From contig NZ_RKLQ01000005.1 of the NCBI RefSeq assembly GCF_019599405.1, positions 148,319 through 212,318 on the forward strand: a stretch of 64,000 nucleotides of DNA. The letters run 5' to 3'. Below are positions 33,711-43,532 of the stretch, one piece after another; position 1 is the stretch's first letter, and the number at the start of each line of letters is the position of its first letter. The notes beneath the pieces were generated by a model. It made no database searches, was not told where the DNA came from, and saw only the letters and a program-made list of their open reading frames with translations. This DNA is from Haloarcula salinisoli. GTDB lineage: Archaea > Halobacteriota > Halobacteria > Halobacteriales > Haloarculaceae. The position numbers and the translations under genes are program-made.

Positions 33711-35900
33711 TTAGAAATATCGGTATCTATCTTCAGGCATATAATCAGAATCGTCGATTGTACGTCTTATTTTAGCAATATATTTCTCCTCGTTTTCAGT
33801 TAAATCTTCACAATCTTCGGAGAATTGGCTTTCATCGATCATCGACTGAATGTGCGAAAGGATTTCCCCGTTTGCCTTAGAGTTGCTCGAGATGATATTG
33901 GTGTTTTCAGAGAAAATGTCGTATAAATTGGAGATGGCCTCTACGCTGATAAAGTGGAATGAGAAATCCGTATCTCTCTCAATCCGCTCACGAGCATCCT
34001 TATTTAGGCTTCCGGACTCTGTATTTGAAAAGAGGAGTTCTTTTGAGACGACGAAGACCATCTGGTCGCTTTCTGTAAATACACTACTGCCAGAATCTTC
34101 CAAATCTTGTTTTGATTTTGTCAGTTGCGTCTGAGGGATGCTCTTGCTCTGCTTAGAGTCAACAAGATAATGACTGCCATTTAATTTTAATCTTCCATCT
34201 GCCTCGTTTTTCCCACCTCCAGGAAGGTAATCCCGAAATAGGTATCTCAGTACCACATTTACGTGATCCTCTATATCATATCCAGCCTGCTGTTTGCTGT
34301 CATGGGATTCGCGGAATTGCTCAGGTTCCGAATAATAATCCTGTAGTATCTTTACCGATCTGCGTGCTTCCTTCTCAACAAGCATTTCTTGTTGGAATCT
34401 GAGTTTTCTCCGGGTAGCTCTGACAATATATCGAACTACATCAGTATGCGATTCAGAAATTAGAATCCGGTGATAATTAACTTGAGTGAGGATAATATTG
34501 TATATTTTCTCAAATTTATCTGGGCGCGCTCTGAACGGAATAATAACCCTATAAAATCTTCTATGACTATCCTCAGCGTCATCAGAATATGACTTCACGG
34601 TGAGTTGTATCCGGCTCTCTTCTGGCTCCTCAATATCTGCTATCCGATGCTGTCTCCCACCAATTTCAATGTCCTCCCCAGTTGCGTCACTCAAAACGCT
34701 ATGTATCTCCTTCATCAGCGATTCTTTGTTCAACGGAATATCCTCCTCTTTAGAATCCGGATTTATAATGCCTTTATCGACTAACTTGTTCATTCCTGTA
34801 TCCGAATCTATATTTTCCAAAGAATTATAGTACTTATCCCTGTAATTCTTGTGGGTTGTCAGTAGCTTATTAAAATAGTACGATGGTGGTTTGTGGTATG
34901 GTTCATAAACATCAATGCCATACCTCTCAAGTATATCTTCGATAGTGTCTCTTAGTTCTTGTTCAGTTTCAGATATTTCAAGTGAAATCTTGATAAACTC
35001 TCGATTATCGCTCGTTCGCGAGAAAGTCTGGAAATTCAGCTCGAATTCAACGTCTTCTTCTTCAGTCACATATACAAATTTACACTTGTCTACCGCCAGT
35101 AAATCCTGTTTATCTTGTATTAGAAGATCGTAATCAACGAATTCTTGTACCTCAATAACCCCTTCTCCGGAGGAGACAGAAAGGGAAATATTCGAGTTTC
35201 CTCCTGAGATACGAATATCTCGCAGAAAAACATCGTGAGACTTCAGTTTTTGTACGAAGAGTGGATCAATGTCCAAGTCATCATATGAGTCGGGCTCCTC
35301 GTCTTGAAGAACAATATTGTCGTAGTCGTGCGTCGCATAAACAAATCCGTTTCTCTGTGTCTTATTTCCTGAAAGCCTTATTTCGTCTTCCGCCTCGTTT
35401 ATTTCCAGTAGTAATGGTGGATAGTACTCTTCTTCAGTCGGTCGGAGGGGTTCAACATACTCTCTTGAACTCTTTTCCCCGACATAGATTATCCGCGGGT
35501 CAGAATCATTACTGTTTAGTACAATATTATCTTCTTTGTCGACCTCGGATAGAAAATCATCAATAGCTGTACCTTCGTCCAGCTTCCTTATGTCATTCAC
35601 TCGGAATTCTTTATCAAATCTTGCATCAAGTAATTCTCTCACAAATTCCTCAAATTCAACTTCAGAAAACTCCGAGAATGAAACGTCGTATGCGTCCGAG
35701 ATTACGTCAGCAACACTTTCCCAAAAAACATCGTCTGTTTTATCTGTTGAGTCATATTGCTGTTGCAGTTCCCTTACTGTCGTACCATGGCTTTTCAACG
35801 CATTCCTGGCTGATCGGAAGATAGTAGCACTTTTTCTATTAAAAAGCAGAGGTAGAATCCTTTCTTTTAAAAACGTCTTCTCAAGGTGATCTCCTCTCAT
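33711..35900 (-). CDS. Low-GC protein with PD-(D/E)xK-like C-terminal nuclease domain
   Basis: 729 residues, no family recognised over most of its length. Residues about 555-640 contain YDIEDHVNVVLRYLFRDYLP, then GGGKNEADGRLKLNGSHYLV and DSKQSK. The glutamate/aspartate helix, the ADGR acidic turn and the VDSKQ strand fit the PD-(D/E)xK restriction-nuclease core (E, D, DxK). The N-terminal 550 residues are charged, mixed alpha/beta and may be a sensor. The gene is much more AT-rich than its surroundings: I count 21 G/C in 60 bases at 34141-34200. This suggests recent transfer. Possible restriction or abortive-infection protein. Confidence 0.5.
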   Translation of the reverse strand: MRGDHLEKTFLKERILPLLFNRKSATIFRSARNALKSHGTTVRELQQQYDSTDKTDDVFWESVADVISDAYDVSFSEFSEVEFEEFVRELLDARFDKEFRVNDIRKLDEGTAIDDFLSEVDKEDNIVLNSNDSDPRIIYVGEKSSREYVEPLRPTEEEYYPPLLLEINEAEDEIRLSGNKTQRNGFVYATHDYDNIVLQDEEPDSYDDLDIDPLFVQKLKSHDVFLRDIRISGGNSNISLSVSSGEGVIEVQEFVDYDLLIQDKQDLLAVDKCKFVYVTEEEDVEFELNFQTFSRTSDNREFIKISLEISETEQELRDTIEDILERYGIDVYEPYHKPPSYYFNKLLTTHKNYRDKYYNSLENIDSDTGMNKLVDKGIINPDSKEEDIPLNKESLMKEIHSVLSDATGEDIEIGGRQHRIADIEEPEESRIQLTVKSYSDDAEDSHRRFYRVIIPFRARPDKFEKIYNIILTQVNYHRILISESHTDVVRYIVRATRRKLRFQQEMLVEKEARRSVKILQDYYSEPEQFRESHDSKQQAGYDIEDHVNVVLRYLFRDYLPGGGKNEADGRLKLNGSHYLVDSKQSKSIPQTQLTKSKQDLEDSGSSVFTESDQMVFVVSKELLFSNTESGSLNKDARERIERDTDFSFHFISVEAISNLYDIFSENTNIISSNSKANGEILSHIQSMIDESQFSEDCEDLTENEEKYIAKIRRTIDDSDYMPEDRYRYF

Positions 35901-36246
35901 GTATCCCTCTGTATCTTACTGTGACATAGATTAGAAAGAAAGCGATTAGCCATTTTGCCGTTCAACATATATGACCACTATACTAATAGAGTATTAAAGG
36001 TTATTCAATAGTTAATTACCAATTACAAAAATATCGTCTTTTGACCCCCCCAAAGATGGCGGTAAGGGTTTAATCGTCATCCCAAAGTCACTGCGTCAGA
36101 AACACTCTTCGAGCGACACATAGCACAGACAGTCAGATTGTTACCCGTACATGAAAAATACTAGATTATTATCGTACTTCGGGCTACCATTACCAAAGGA
36201 ACAATTTCTCCAAACGCTGTTTGGCAAGACACGACGTAACAGCTGT
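35901..36246. other. AT-rich intergenic stretch
   Basis: About 345 bases, AT-rich like the adjacent low-GC gene and probably transferred with it. It contains TATA-like stretches (for example around 35985-36030) suitable for the minus-strand gene at 35900. No gene or repeat found. Confidence 0.4.
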
Positions 36247-36585
36247 TCAGTCTCGTGTTTCAACGCGATACAGCCGCCCCTGGTTCGGTAGACTCCCATT
36301 CAGGGCCGCAATCGCCTGCTGCCACGCCTCAACGCTAGCGAACCCGCTTAGTTGTTGATATGGCGCCAGCGCACTCGCCTCAGTCGGGTCAACCACCCCG
36401 ATCTCCTCGACGGTGACGTCACCCTCTTTCGTGCCCAGTCGGGATTTGCGCCACCACGTCTCCCCGGTGGTCCGGGCTGATTTCCGGAAGGTCACCACTT
36501 CACCATGTTCACGTAGTTGGCTGCGTGCAGTGTCATTAGCGAAGATAATCGGGCCGACTGTCCCACCAGGTGATGATTGAGGCAT
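36247..36585 (-). CDS. ASCH-like small protein
   Basis: 112 residues. The pattern EVVTFRKSARTTGETWWRKS, GDVTVEEIGVVDP and SGFASVEAWQQAI is that of ASCH/PUA-like domains, which bind RNA or modified bases, including some nucleases and defence-linked readers. It is followed on the same strand, 47 bp upstream, by the RLYP-motif gene, so they may be one unit. Family assignment by motif memory. Confidence 0.55.
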   Translation of the reverse strand: MPQSSPGGTVGPIIFANDTARSQLREHGEVVTFRKSARTTGETWWRKSRLGTKEGDVTVEEIGVVDPTEASALAPYQQLSGFASVEAWQQAIAALNGSLPNQGRLYRVETRD

Positions 36586-36632
36586 CGGTCTCTGTATGGC
36601 GTTTTGACACCCCTCTCTCTAGAATCTTCTGT

Positions 36633-37451
36633 TTAATCCCAACGAGAGAGGGCGCCCTGTCCCTGAGGTGTCACACCCGCATCGAGCATATCCTCGTCTG
36701 AGAAGCGAAGGACACTGATGATGATATACGCCTCTCGTTCGTGATTGAGATTCCCGACGAAAAAGTAGTGATTCATATTGTCGTCGTTGAATCCCAGCGC
36801 GTCAATAACACCATTGACATCGTCATGCTTGTCCCAATAGCGATAAACACCCCACTCAATTGTATGCTGGTCGTGATACGTTTTTGCAGCGCAGCCTTCA
36901 CAGCGGTATTTGATATAGAGATCTTGTGGGTAGTCCGATTTCCCCTTTCGCTCGTTCATTTCGAGGTCCATTTGAACAGTGCTGTCCGGGTTCTCGTCGA
37001 TATAGACATCCATAATCTCGGCCGGTTCAACCAGTCCGAGACTTACTCGTTGCTCGTTCAGTCGAATCGTGCAGTCGCCAGCTAACTGGTCAACCAGCTG
37101 AATCTGCTCTGATTTTGAAACCGTGTCGACGTGTCTGATTTTCTTGTGTAGGTCTCCCCAGTCTTCTTTCGAGCCAGCGATTTTGTAACTCTCGTCTCTA
37201 TTGTCTTGTGCTGGCTCCTCTACTGGCACCGAAACGACGTTCCACCGCTTGCAATTGTCCATCCACAGTTGCGTGGGATACAAGCGAATGTAGCCATGGG
37301 TGTCGGAGTAGCCGCCCAGACACACTGTGTGCCGACCGTCACGAATTGGTTCTGGCGCTGCCCGGCCGAGAATAATCAAATCACGAATCCTGTCAACCTC
37401 TTGTGACACGGGTGTTCCGATATAGAACTCATCACTGTATATAAAACTCAT
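36633..37451 (-). CDS. Protein of an unnamed family with RLYP and ESY motifs
   Basis: 272 residues from the ATG at 37451. It contains HTVCLGGYSDTHGYIRLYPT and NRDESYKIAG, a combination (cysteine-x-G-G, W/Y-IRLYP, D-R-x-ESY) I associate with an uncharacterised family in bacterial and archaeal accessory islands. A putative metal site CEGCAAKTYHDQH and a C-terminal FFVGNLN strand follow. No enzymatic motif. It lies between an ASCH-like gene and an HNH gene on the same strand. Function unknown. Confidence 0.45.
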   Translation of the reverse strand: MSFIYSDEFYIGTPVSQEVDRIRDLIILGRAAPEPIRDGRHTVCLGGYSDTHGYIRLYPTQLWMDNCKRWNVVSVPVEEPAQDNRDESYKIAGSKEDWGDLHKKIRHVDTVSKSEQIQLVDQLAGDCTIRLNEQRVSLGLVEPAEIMDVYIDENPDSTVQMDLEMNERKGKSDYPQDLYIKYRCEGCAAKTYHDQHTIEWGVYRYWDKHDDVNGVIDALGFNDDNMNHYFFVGNLNHEREAYIIISVLRFSDEDMLDAGVTPQGQGALSRWD

Positions 37452-37501
37452 GGTGGTTGACAGAGGGGGTCGGCGCCAGCGATTCCGAAAGCGACAGACG
37501 G

Positions 37502-38038
37502 TTATTGAAACTCAGTCAAATCGACCTGCGCTCCACCAAGGTCAAAATCATGGTCCAAGAACTCTTTCGACTCATGGGCTGAGACTGTCTTTGTGTTCAG
37601 AATTTCGGGGCCGATATCGTCTAACCGTTCGTTGAGCCGTTCTCGTTCTTGTTCGGTAAGCAGCAGGTCCGCTTGCGTCTCAATCTGAAGTTTTCTGAGT
37701 TGCCCCTCGATTGTCTTTGCTTCCATCTCAGCATGACACGACCGACAGAGTGTGACAAGATTTACCGGCAGATGTGCATCAAGCCCTTCGGGAACTTTTG
37801 TGTCTGGCACAAGGTGGTGCACACTCAACCGTTCATCTCCTTCTGGTTGCTCGCATCGCTGGCAGCGGCCAGCATCCCGATTCCGGACTGCTAAGGCGAT
37901 TTGCTCAAAACGATCTCCTCTATCTTGGCCGTTGTGATTTGGCATTGTAATAAACAGTGTCTGGTTACGGACTTGAAGTTGTTCCACGAGGGAGGTTTCT
38001 ACGGTATGGGATGTAGCACCACTATTTTCACCACTCAT
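37502..38038 (-). CDS. HNH endonuclease
   Basis: 178 residues from the ATG at 38038 (MSGENSGATSHTVE); a start at 38092 is possible but would overlap the divergent gene. The HNH unit is canonical: CQRCEQPEGDERLSVHHLVP, then NLVTLCRSCHAEME, with both zinc cysteine pairs and the catalytic HH. A charged helical C-terminus follows. Single-domain HNH nucleases occur in restriction and mobile-element contexts. It is divergent from the PD-(D/E)xK gene, with about 17 bp between starts. Confidence 0.8.
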   Translation of the reverse strand: MSGENSGATSHTVETSLVEQLQVRNQTLFITMPNHNGQDRGDRFEQIALAVRNRDAGRCQRCEQPEGDERLSVHHLVPDTKVPEGLDAHLPVNLVTLCRSCHAEMEAKTIEGQLRKLQIETQADLLLTEQERERLNERLDDIGPEILNTKTVSAHESKEFLDHDFDLGGAQVDLTEFQ

Positions 38039-38054
38039 CGCACAATACCGGTCC

Positions 38055-39230
38055 GTGAACAAATCTAGCATCGAGCACCAATTAGCGGACATTCGGCGAC
38101 AACTAAGCGAAACCGAATCGCTGCCTCTCCCAACGTTGGAGATTATCGGGCAGTCACAGCAGGAGCGTTACTGGCAGTCATTGCTCGTGTACTTTCTTGA
38201 CCCCGACAGCCCCCATGGGTTCGGGTCGGATGTCCTAACAGCATTCTTGGAGGCGATTTCGTCTCATCCAAACATAGCATTCGATACGCCTGTGCACGAC
38301 GCGACACGGGTCACCATCCAATCGGAAGTACCCACAGGGAGCGGTCCTGTTGATTTGTTACTAGCACTCGATGACGAGTGGTTCCTCTGTATCGAACTCA
38401 AAGTCGCCTCGCCGGAGACAGGCGACCAGACGGTTCGCTACGCATCGGCGCCAACCATTGGTGACATCGTGGTGAGTGAGCATGCTGGTACGGCCGAGTA
38501 TGTGTATCTCGCACCTGAAACCGCTCAAGCACCTTCCTCCGAGGAGTTCGTCGATGTCTCTTGGCGACACGTCGTCGATCAGCTTGAGGACGTACTCCAC
38601 GACGGACAGGGGCAGTATCCAGCGAAGAGTAGCGCACAACTCGCCGATTACCTCGATACGATCAAACGAACACTGAACATGACTAACTTAGACGGCATCT
38701 CCACGGAGACGGCATTGTACACCGAACACTTTGAACTGATTGACCAGCTCACAGAGGCCTATGAAGCTGACAAACAACGACTCTTCCAGGCACTTGAGGA
38801 GGCGTTTTTCGCTGCGACGGATGTTGACCCAGCAGACTGGACGGTCAACAACCGCGGGACAAACTATATCAATTTTTACAAAAACGCTTGGCAGAACTTG
38901 GATACAGGTACGTCTATCGAGTACGAACCACACGTACACCTGAAGCGCGACCAGCCACGGATTTGGCTCCGACTCGACATTGAGCACGGTAATAAACAGA
39001 CTATCCGTGAGGAGTTTCGTGCGTTGCTGAGCGACGAGGAGCTGGCAACACTGGAAGCGAATGGGTGGGACATCGTCGATGGTACCTATGCTTATTTCGC
39101 CAAGTCAGTGCCTATCGATTTCGAGTCTCCAAACGAGTCGGTTCAACGGGCCACGCAGGAACTGCACCAACTCGGTACTGTCGTTGAGCCACACATTGAC
39201 GAGGTCGCGGCGGCTCACCGGCACGAGTGA
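38055..39230 (+). CDS. PD-(D/E)xK nuclease family protein
   Basis: 391 residues from a GTG at 38055. The N-terminal half carries a nuclease core: a helix with ERYWQSLLVYFLDPD, then GSGPVDLLLALDDEWFLCIE and LKV, giving D-x(n)-E-x-K. The rest (AYEADKQRLFQALEEAFFAA, a beta-rich block NNRGTNYINFYKN) is as in the PDDEXK_4/DUF4268-like proteins found in restriction islands. It may be a stand-alone restriction factor. It is divergently arranged with the HNH gene. Confidence 0.7.
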   Translation: MNKSSIEHQLADIRRQLSETESLPLPTLEIIGQSQQERYWQSLLVYFLDPDSPHGFGSDVLTAFLEAISSHPNIAFDTPVHDATRVTIQSEVPTGSGPVDLLLALDDEWFLCIELKVASPETGDQTVRYASAPTIGDIVVSEHAGTAEYVYLAPETAQAPSSEEFVDVSWRHVVDQLEDVLHDGQGQYPAKSSAQLADYLDTIKRTLNMTNLDGISTETALYTEHFELIDQLTEAYEADKQRLFQALEEAFFAATDVDPADWTVNNRGTNYINFYKNAWQNLDTGTSIEYEPHVHLKRDQPRIWLRLDIEHGNKQTIREEFRALLSDEELATLEANGWDIVDGTYAYFAKSVPIDFESPNESVQRATQELHQLGTVVEPHIDEVAAAHRHE

Positions 39231-39477
39231 GCTTCCACTTCGGGTTACTCAACAAGGCTACTGAGGCCCGGCCTATTGAGGTATCACCCAAATCATAGAA
39301 TAATAATTGCAGAGAATAACCGGAATTATAAAAACATCAAAGCGCAGTGTGGCGTTCCAATAAGCACATATAATGCAAAATTACTTACCAAAAAGTTAAG
39401 TTTACTATTTGTTTACACTCAGATAACGCCCTGATTATGAATGCCATCAGCAAAGAACCTCTCACGTTCACGAGACC
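39231..39477 (+). promoter_or_regulatory. AT-rich promoter region of the Hma-like operon
   Basis: About 245 bases, AT-rich after 39290. TATA-like stretches occur at about 39390-39415 (AAGTTTACTATTTGTTTAC), roughly 65-85 bases before the first ATG. This is the only sizeable gap before the coupled five-gene operon. Confidence 0.4.
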
Positions 39478-39618
39478 ATGCCCATGATTCGAGTTAAAGA
39501 CTGGACAAAAGAACAGCTCGAAGACATCAAAGATGAAGAAGACCACACTTCCCTCGATTCAGTGGTCAAATCACTTCTCAAAGAACGCCAACCTGGGTCT
39601 AATTCTGCCGACGAATGA
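39478..39618 (+). CDS. Small ribbon-helix-helix-like protein, first gene of the Hma-like operon
   Basis: 46 residues, ATG at 39478, stop overlapping the DUF499 ATG (ATGA at 39615-39618). It reads MPMIRVKDWTKEQLEDIKD and HTSLDSVVKSLLKER, a strand followed by two helices as in RHH (CopG/VapB-like) DNA-binding proteins. Its position at the operon head and coupling suggest an autoregulator of the defence genes. Too short for most gene callers. Confidence 0.6.
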   Translation: MPMIRVKDWTKEQLEDIKDEEDHTSLDSVVKSLLKERQPGSNSADE

Positions 39619-42600
39619 GTGACACTACCCCCACCACGACAGAGGATCATAGCCTTCCCAGTATTTTCGACAGCTGTGACCCGCGGCAGGACGTCCTCAC
39701 TGGCGAACTCGCTGAGGACCAATTCGCAGCTAGCCTTGCCGACGTCGCCCATAGCACCGACGCTCCTGACGTCTACGCTGACCCACGCCTCTTCTTCGAG
39801 AAAACCTATCCCACCAGCGGTCTGCAGGAACTACTCACGCGTCTCGCGACTCGTTTCGTTGGGGCACACAATGATGACTACACAGGTACCAACGGTATCC
39901 TTCGTCTGGACACCAGCTTCGGTGGCGGAAAAACACACAATCAGATAGCTGCATACCATCTCGCAGAATCGCCCACTGCTGTCCCAGATCTGTCCAACTT
40001 CATCACTGACCAGGATATCGCAGATGAATACACTGACGCTGCCGCACTCGGTCTCGATGTCAATTCTGCTGTCTTCGTTGGGACCCATGTTGATGCTGAA
40101 GACGCTCGCTCGAACTACGATGATCCCGACGCCCCCGCAACGAACACGATGTGGGGCGAGATGGCGTACCAACTCTTCGGGCGTGAGGGCTACGAGTTCC
40201 TGCGTGAGAACGACGAAAATCGCACTCCACCAGGAACCACCAAGCTTGAACGGCTCTTCGAGCGCAACGACAATCCCTCGCTCATTCTCCTCGACGAGAT
40301 CGCAGCCTATCTCGAACAGGCTGCTGCCGTGGAGATTGGCGACTCCACGCTCGCAAAACAAACGAATACCTTCCTGATGTCGCTGCTGTCCGCGACACAG
40401 AACAATGACAACGTCACTGTTGTCCTCAGTATTGCGGATACGGCCTTTGCCGACCAAGCTGAGGACGTTCGCGGTCTCGTCTCCGAGACGATTTCGGAGT
40501 TCAACAGCATCAGCGACCGCGTCGAAGGGTCCATCACTCCGACCGAAGACAACGAAATCGCTGCAGTCCTTCGACACCGCTTGTTCGAGAGCGTCGACGG
40601 AACCGGTCGCGATGCGACTGTAGACACCTACGCTTCCTTCTATACTGGGGATCGCGACTCCTTCCCCGACAGCACAACGAGTCCAGAGCATCGAGAACGG
40701 CTCGAAGATAGCTATCCGATTCATCCAACGGTAATCGATACGCTCACAGAGGAACTCGACTCACTTCCGTCGTTTCAGCGAACTCGGGGTGCGCTTAAGC
40801 TCCTCTCTCGCGCGGTATACCGACTCTGGCAGCACCAGAACGACAACCAGGAACGCCACTTCGTTCGCTTGTTCGATCTGCACCCCTCCGATGGTGACGT
40901 CCGCTCAACGCTCCTTCGACTGTTCGGCTCGGTTGATATGGACTTCGAGGCCGCAATCAAAGCGGACATCTTCTCCGAAGACGGGACTGCGAACGGGGAG
41001 GAAGAAGACCGGAACTGGGTCACAAATGGACATCCACCACTTGGCACACAGCTCACGACGACGATTCTCTGGAAGAGCATCGTCAAGGGTGCCGATGGTA
41101 GGGGTACCACACGCCGCCCACTTCGACATGCTATCGCTAATCCCGAAGTTGAGTTGGCCCACTACGATGATGCACTGAATAACCTCCTCGGCGAAGGTCG
41201 GCTGTCTGCGTGTTTCTACCTGCATGGAGACAACGGGGAGAAAATCCAGTTCAAATCGGAACCGAACCTGACGAAACTCGTCGACTCCGTCGTTGAACAT
41301 CTGCAAGATGGGCTTGCCCGCCGGCACCTCGAAGAGGCCCTTGATGAGGCGCTCGGTCAGGGCAGTCTCAATGTGATCGTCGGACCTGAAGAGCCACACG
41401 AGATTCCGGATACAGCTGATGAGGCTCATCTGTGCGTGATGGACTTCGATACGGTCACGATTACTGACTATGAGACTGTTCCGGAGACCATCACCACCCT
41501 GTTCAAGAACACGGCATCGTCGAGTGGTGGACAGAAGACCCCGCGAGTGTACAAGAACAACGTCGTCTTCCTCGCGGCCAGTGCGAACGACGTCACCGAT
41601 GCAAAGCGGACCGCAGAACGTGTCGCCGCTATCAAACACATCCAGAACAATCTCGGCGACCAGTACGAACTCAACACCGAACAGCAGGACAAACTCGGTG
41701 AACGTCTCGATAGTGCGAAGGGCACGCTTGATCAGGACATCAAGAAGGCGTACACACATCTCTACTTCCCGACTGGGAACGGGCTTGCCCATCGGAACGT
41801 CACGACCGATAGCACCATCCATCAGAGTGTTATCGAGAAACTCGACGAGGCCGGCGCAATCATCCCCGAAGGTGAGGACGCCTACGGTGTCGATTGGTTC
41901 GAGGCGACGATCTGGAACGTCGGTGCGAACTCGATGACGACACGGGCCCTGGAAGAACAGTTCGGGAAGCGCCAGGATGCGGAGATTCTCTTGTCGCCGA
42001 TTCCCCTGCGGAAGACGATTGCTCGTCTTGTCCGTGACGACGGGTACGCGTACTGGGATGGGGACCAGCAGACTGGACACTACAAATCCGGCACAGAACT
42101 CTCCACAGACGACCACGAGCTTGAGGACGCGATAAATCTCCATACCGATCTCCGCTACCAGGACGTCAAGCTCTCACAATCACACACGCTGTACACCTCT
42201 CTTGACGAGTTGATCGACGACGTTGGGAGTGAAATCGAGTGGGAGGAACCCGATGATGAAGAAACGGAGGACGAGACAACCGATGGCGATGATGACGAGA
42301 CCATCGGCGGTGGCGATGGTGGTTCGAGTGGTGGCGGTGGTGACGAACCTGAACCGTTCAGTAAACTCATCGAGGTTCGCACCTCCGAACCGGCACACGT
42401 CTCCCGTGCACTGCAGGAGATGCGGGCCGATATCGCCGATGAGCTCACCAGCGCTCGCGAGGAATACGATGGGCATCCTGACGAACTGACACCGATTGTG
42501 GAAGGCGTGTGGATCCGCATCGACGGCGCTGATGCGTGGAAAGGTGCCTGGTTCACTGCGAATAAACTCAGCAATGATGAGGATTTTGCGGAGGACACCA

Positions 42601-42911
42601 TCATGAACTTCGACTACGAGGCCAACGACGGGGCTGCCTCGAAATCGGAGTTCGAAGTTGACTTCGATGGCCGCCCGGACGTCTTCGCGAGTCATCTCCG
42701 GTTCAGTATGGAGCCGGAGGATCTCGCAGCCCCTGACGGCGGTCGTACCGCAGAGGCCGAGTTCGCCATCGAGTTCAACGATGCCAATGACCGTCTCTAC
42801 GGTGATACGTTCGATGCGCTTGACGAACTCCTCGCGGTCGACAATGCGTTCACCGTTACAATGCACGCACAGATTCGCGTTGTCGAGTCCAGTGAGGTGG
42901 CGCAATCATGA
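39615..42911 (+). CDS. DUF499 AAA+-like ATPase of an Hma-type defence system
   Basis: 1098 residues. A P-loop FGGGKTH lies at about residue 100, the DUF499 signature, and LILLDEIAAYLEQAAAVE near residue 225 is the Walker B. An Asp/Glu/Gly-rich linker around residue 885-905 (DDDETIGGGDGG) leads to a C-terminal beta-rich domain. DUF499 proteins are known from gene sets annotated as anti-phage-associated together with DUF3780, DUF1156 and a helicase. It is coupled to genes on both sides by ATGA overlaps. Role in ATP-driven sensing or loading is inferred. Confidence 0.85.
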   Translation: MSDTTPTTTEDHSLPSIFDSCDPRQDVLTGELAEDQFAASLADVAHSTDAPDVYADPRLFFEKTYPTSGLQELLTRLATRFVGAHNDDYTGTNGILRLDTSFGGGKTHNQIAAYHLAESPTAVPDLSNFITDQDIADEYTDAAALGLDVNSAVFVGTHVDAEDARSNYDDPDAPATNTMWGEMAYQLFGREGYEFLRENDENRTPPGTTKLERLFERNDNPSLILLDEIAAYLEQAAAVEIGDSTLAKQTNTFLMSLLSATQNNDNVTVVLSIADTAFADQAEDVRGLVSETISEFNSISDRVEGSITPTEDNEIAAVLRHRLFESVDGTGRDATVDTYASFYTGDRDSFPDSTTSPEHRERLEDSYPIHPTVIDTLTEELDSLPSFQRTRGALKLLSRAVYRLWQHQNDNQERHFVRLFDLHPSDGDVRSTLLRLFGSVDMDFEAAIKADIFSEDGTANGEEEDRNWVTNGHPPLGTQLTTTILWKSIVKGADGRGTTRRPLRHAIANPEVELAHYDDALNNLLGEGRLSACFYLHGDNGEKIQFKSEPNLTKLVDSVVEHLQDGLARRHLEEALDEALGQGSLNVIVGPEEPHEIPDTADEAHLCVMDFDTVTITDYETVPETITTLFKNTASSSGGQKTPRVYKNNVVFLAASANDVTDAKRTAERVAAIKHIQNNLGDQYELNTEQQDKLGERLDSAKGTLDQDIKKAYTHLYFPTGNGLAHRNVTTDSTIHQSVIEKLDEAGAIIPEGEDAYGVDWFEATIWNVGANSMTTRALEEQFGKRQDAEILLSPIPLRKTIARLVRDDGYAYWDGDQQTGHYKSGTELSTDDHELEDAINLHTDLRYQDVKLSQSHTLYTSLDELIDDVGSEIEWEEPDDEETEDETTDGDDDETIGGGDGGSSGGGGDEPEPFSKLIEVRTSEPAHVSRALQEMRADIADELTSAREEYDGHPDELTPIVEGVWIRIDGADAWKGAWFTANKLSNDEDFAEDTIMNFDYEANDGAASKSEFEVDFDGRPDVFASHLRFSMEPEDLAAPDGGRTAEAEFAIEFNDANDRLYGDTFDALDELLAVDNAFTVTMHAQIRVVESSEVAQS

Positions 42912-43525
42912 GCCACGGGATAGCAGAGGGCAATTCGTTCGCCTTCACCACCGGTGCATACGGGAATCGGCCCACGTTCGTCTTGACGCGGAACCGGGTT
43001 GACGACCAGCACGAAATATCGCTGTATGAGCTGGCTCCCCATGATATCGCGACCGCTCGCCGGGACCGGTTCGAGAGGACCGGCAAATCTGTGACCATCT
43101 CAGTGTGCGAGCTAGACGAGGCTATCGTCGGTGATAGCTCTCCGTCTGAACTCCCTGGAAGCGACGATACGGCATACGACTGGGATGACTGGTGTGCGAT
43201 TCGTATTGCCACGCTGCGTAGTGGAGCGTTCAGTGAGGTGAGTTACCTCATTGAAGCCACTTTCCGCGATCTGGATCTCGATCCCGAGACAGTCTGTACA
43301 GGAGACCCAGCAAGCGTGAGTCTTCCCGAAGCGGCCGGGGTTCGGCTTTCGATTGCGTTCCGTGCCATGAAGCCGATGCGCCGCCGGGACCGTCTCCGAG
43401 AAGTGGCGAAAGGCATCGACCAGATGAGCCTGGGTGAGTGCTACTACTGGCACGCCAAAGCTCGCTCACCCTCCTCTCCCAGTGGTACGAAAGCGCTCCG
43501 CGTCCTGCTCGCCGATCATATCTAA
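42908..43525 (+). CDS. DUF3780 family protein
   Basis: 205 residues from the ATG at 42908, overlapping the DUF499 stop. Typical features are FAFTTGAYGNRPTFVL near the N-terminus, DWDDWCAIRIATLRSG in the middle and the C-terminal GECYYWHAKARSPSSPSGTK leading to ALRVLLADH. DUF3780 is known only from the same defence gene set and has no assigned activity; it may be a helper of the methylase. The next gene starts 7 bp downstream. Confidence 0.8.
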   Translation: MSHGIAEGNSFAFTTGAYGNRPTFVLTRNRVDDQHEISLYELAPHDIATARRDRFERTGKSVTISVCELDEAIVGDSSPSELPGSDDTAYDWDDWCAIRIATLRSGAFSEVSYLIEATFRDLDLDPETVCTGDPASVSLPEAAGVRLSIAFRAMKPMRRRDRLREVAKGIDQMSLGECYYWHAKARSPSSPSGTKALRVLLADHI

Positions 43526-43532
43526 TAAACCA

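Noticed and set aside
40905..42143. 412-codon antisense frame inside the DUF499 gene
   Set aside because: An antisense shadow of GC-rich codons; the plus-strand protein has the P-loop and Walker B and coupled neighbours.
42180..42905. 241-codon antisense frame at the DUF499 C-terminus
   Set aside because: Same reason; hydrophobic and biased sequence typical of antisense of acidic halophile genes.
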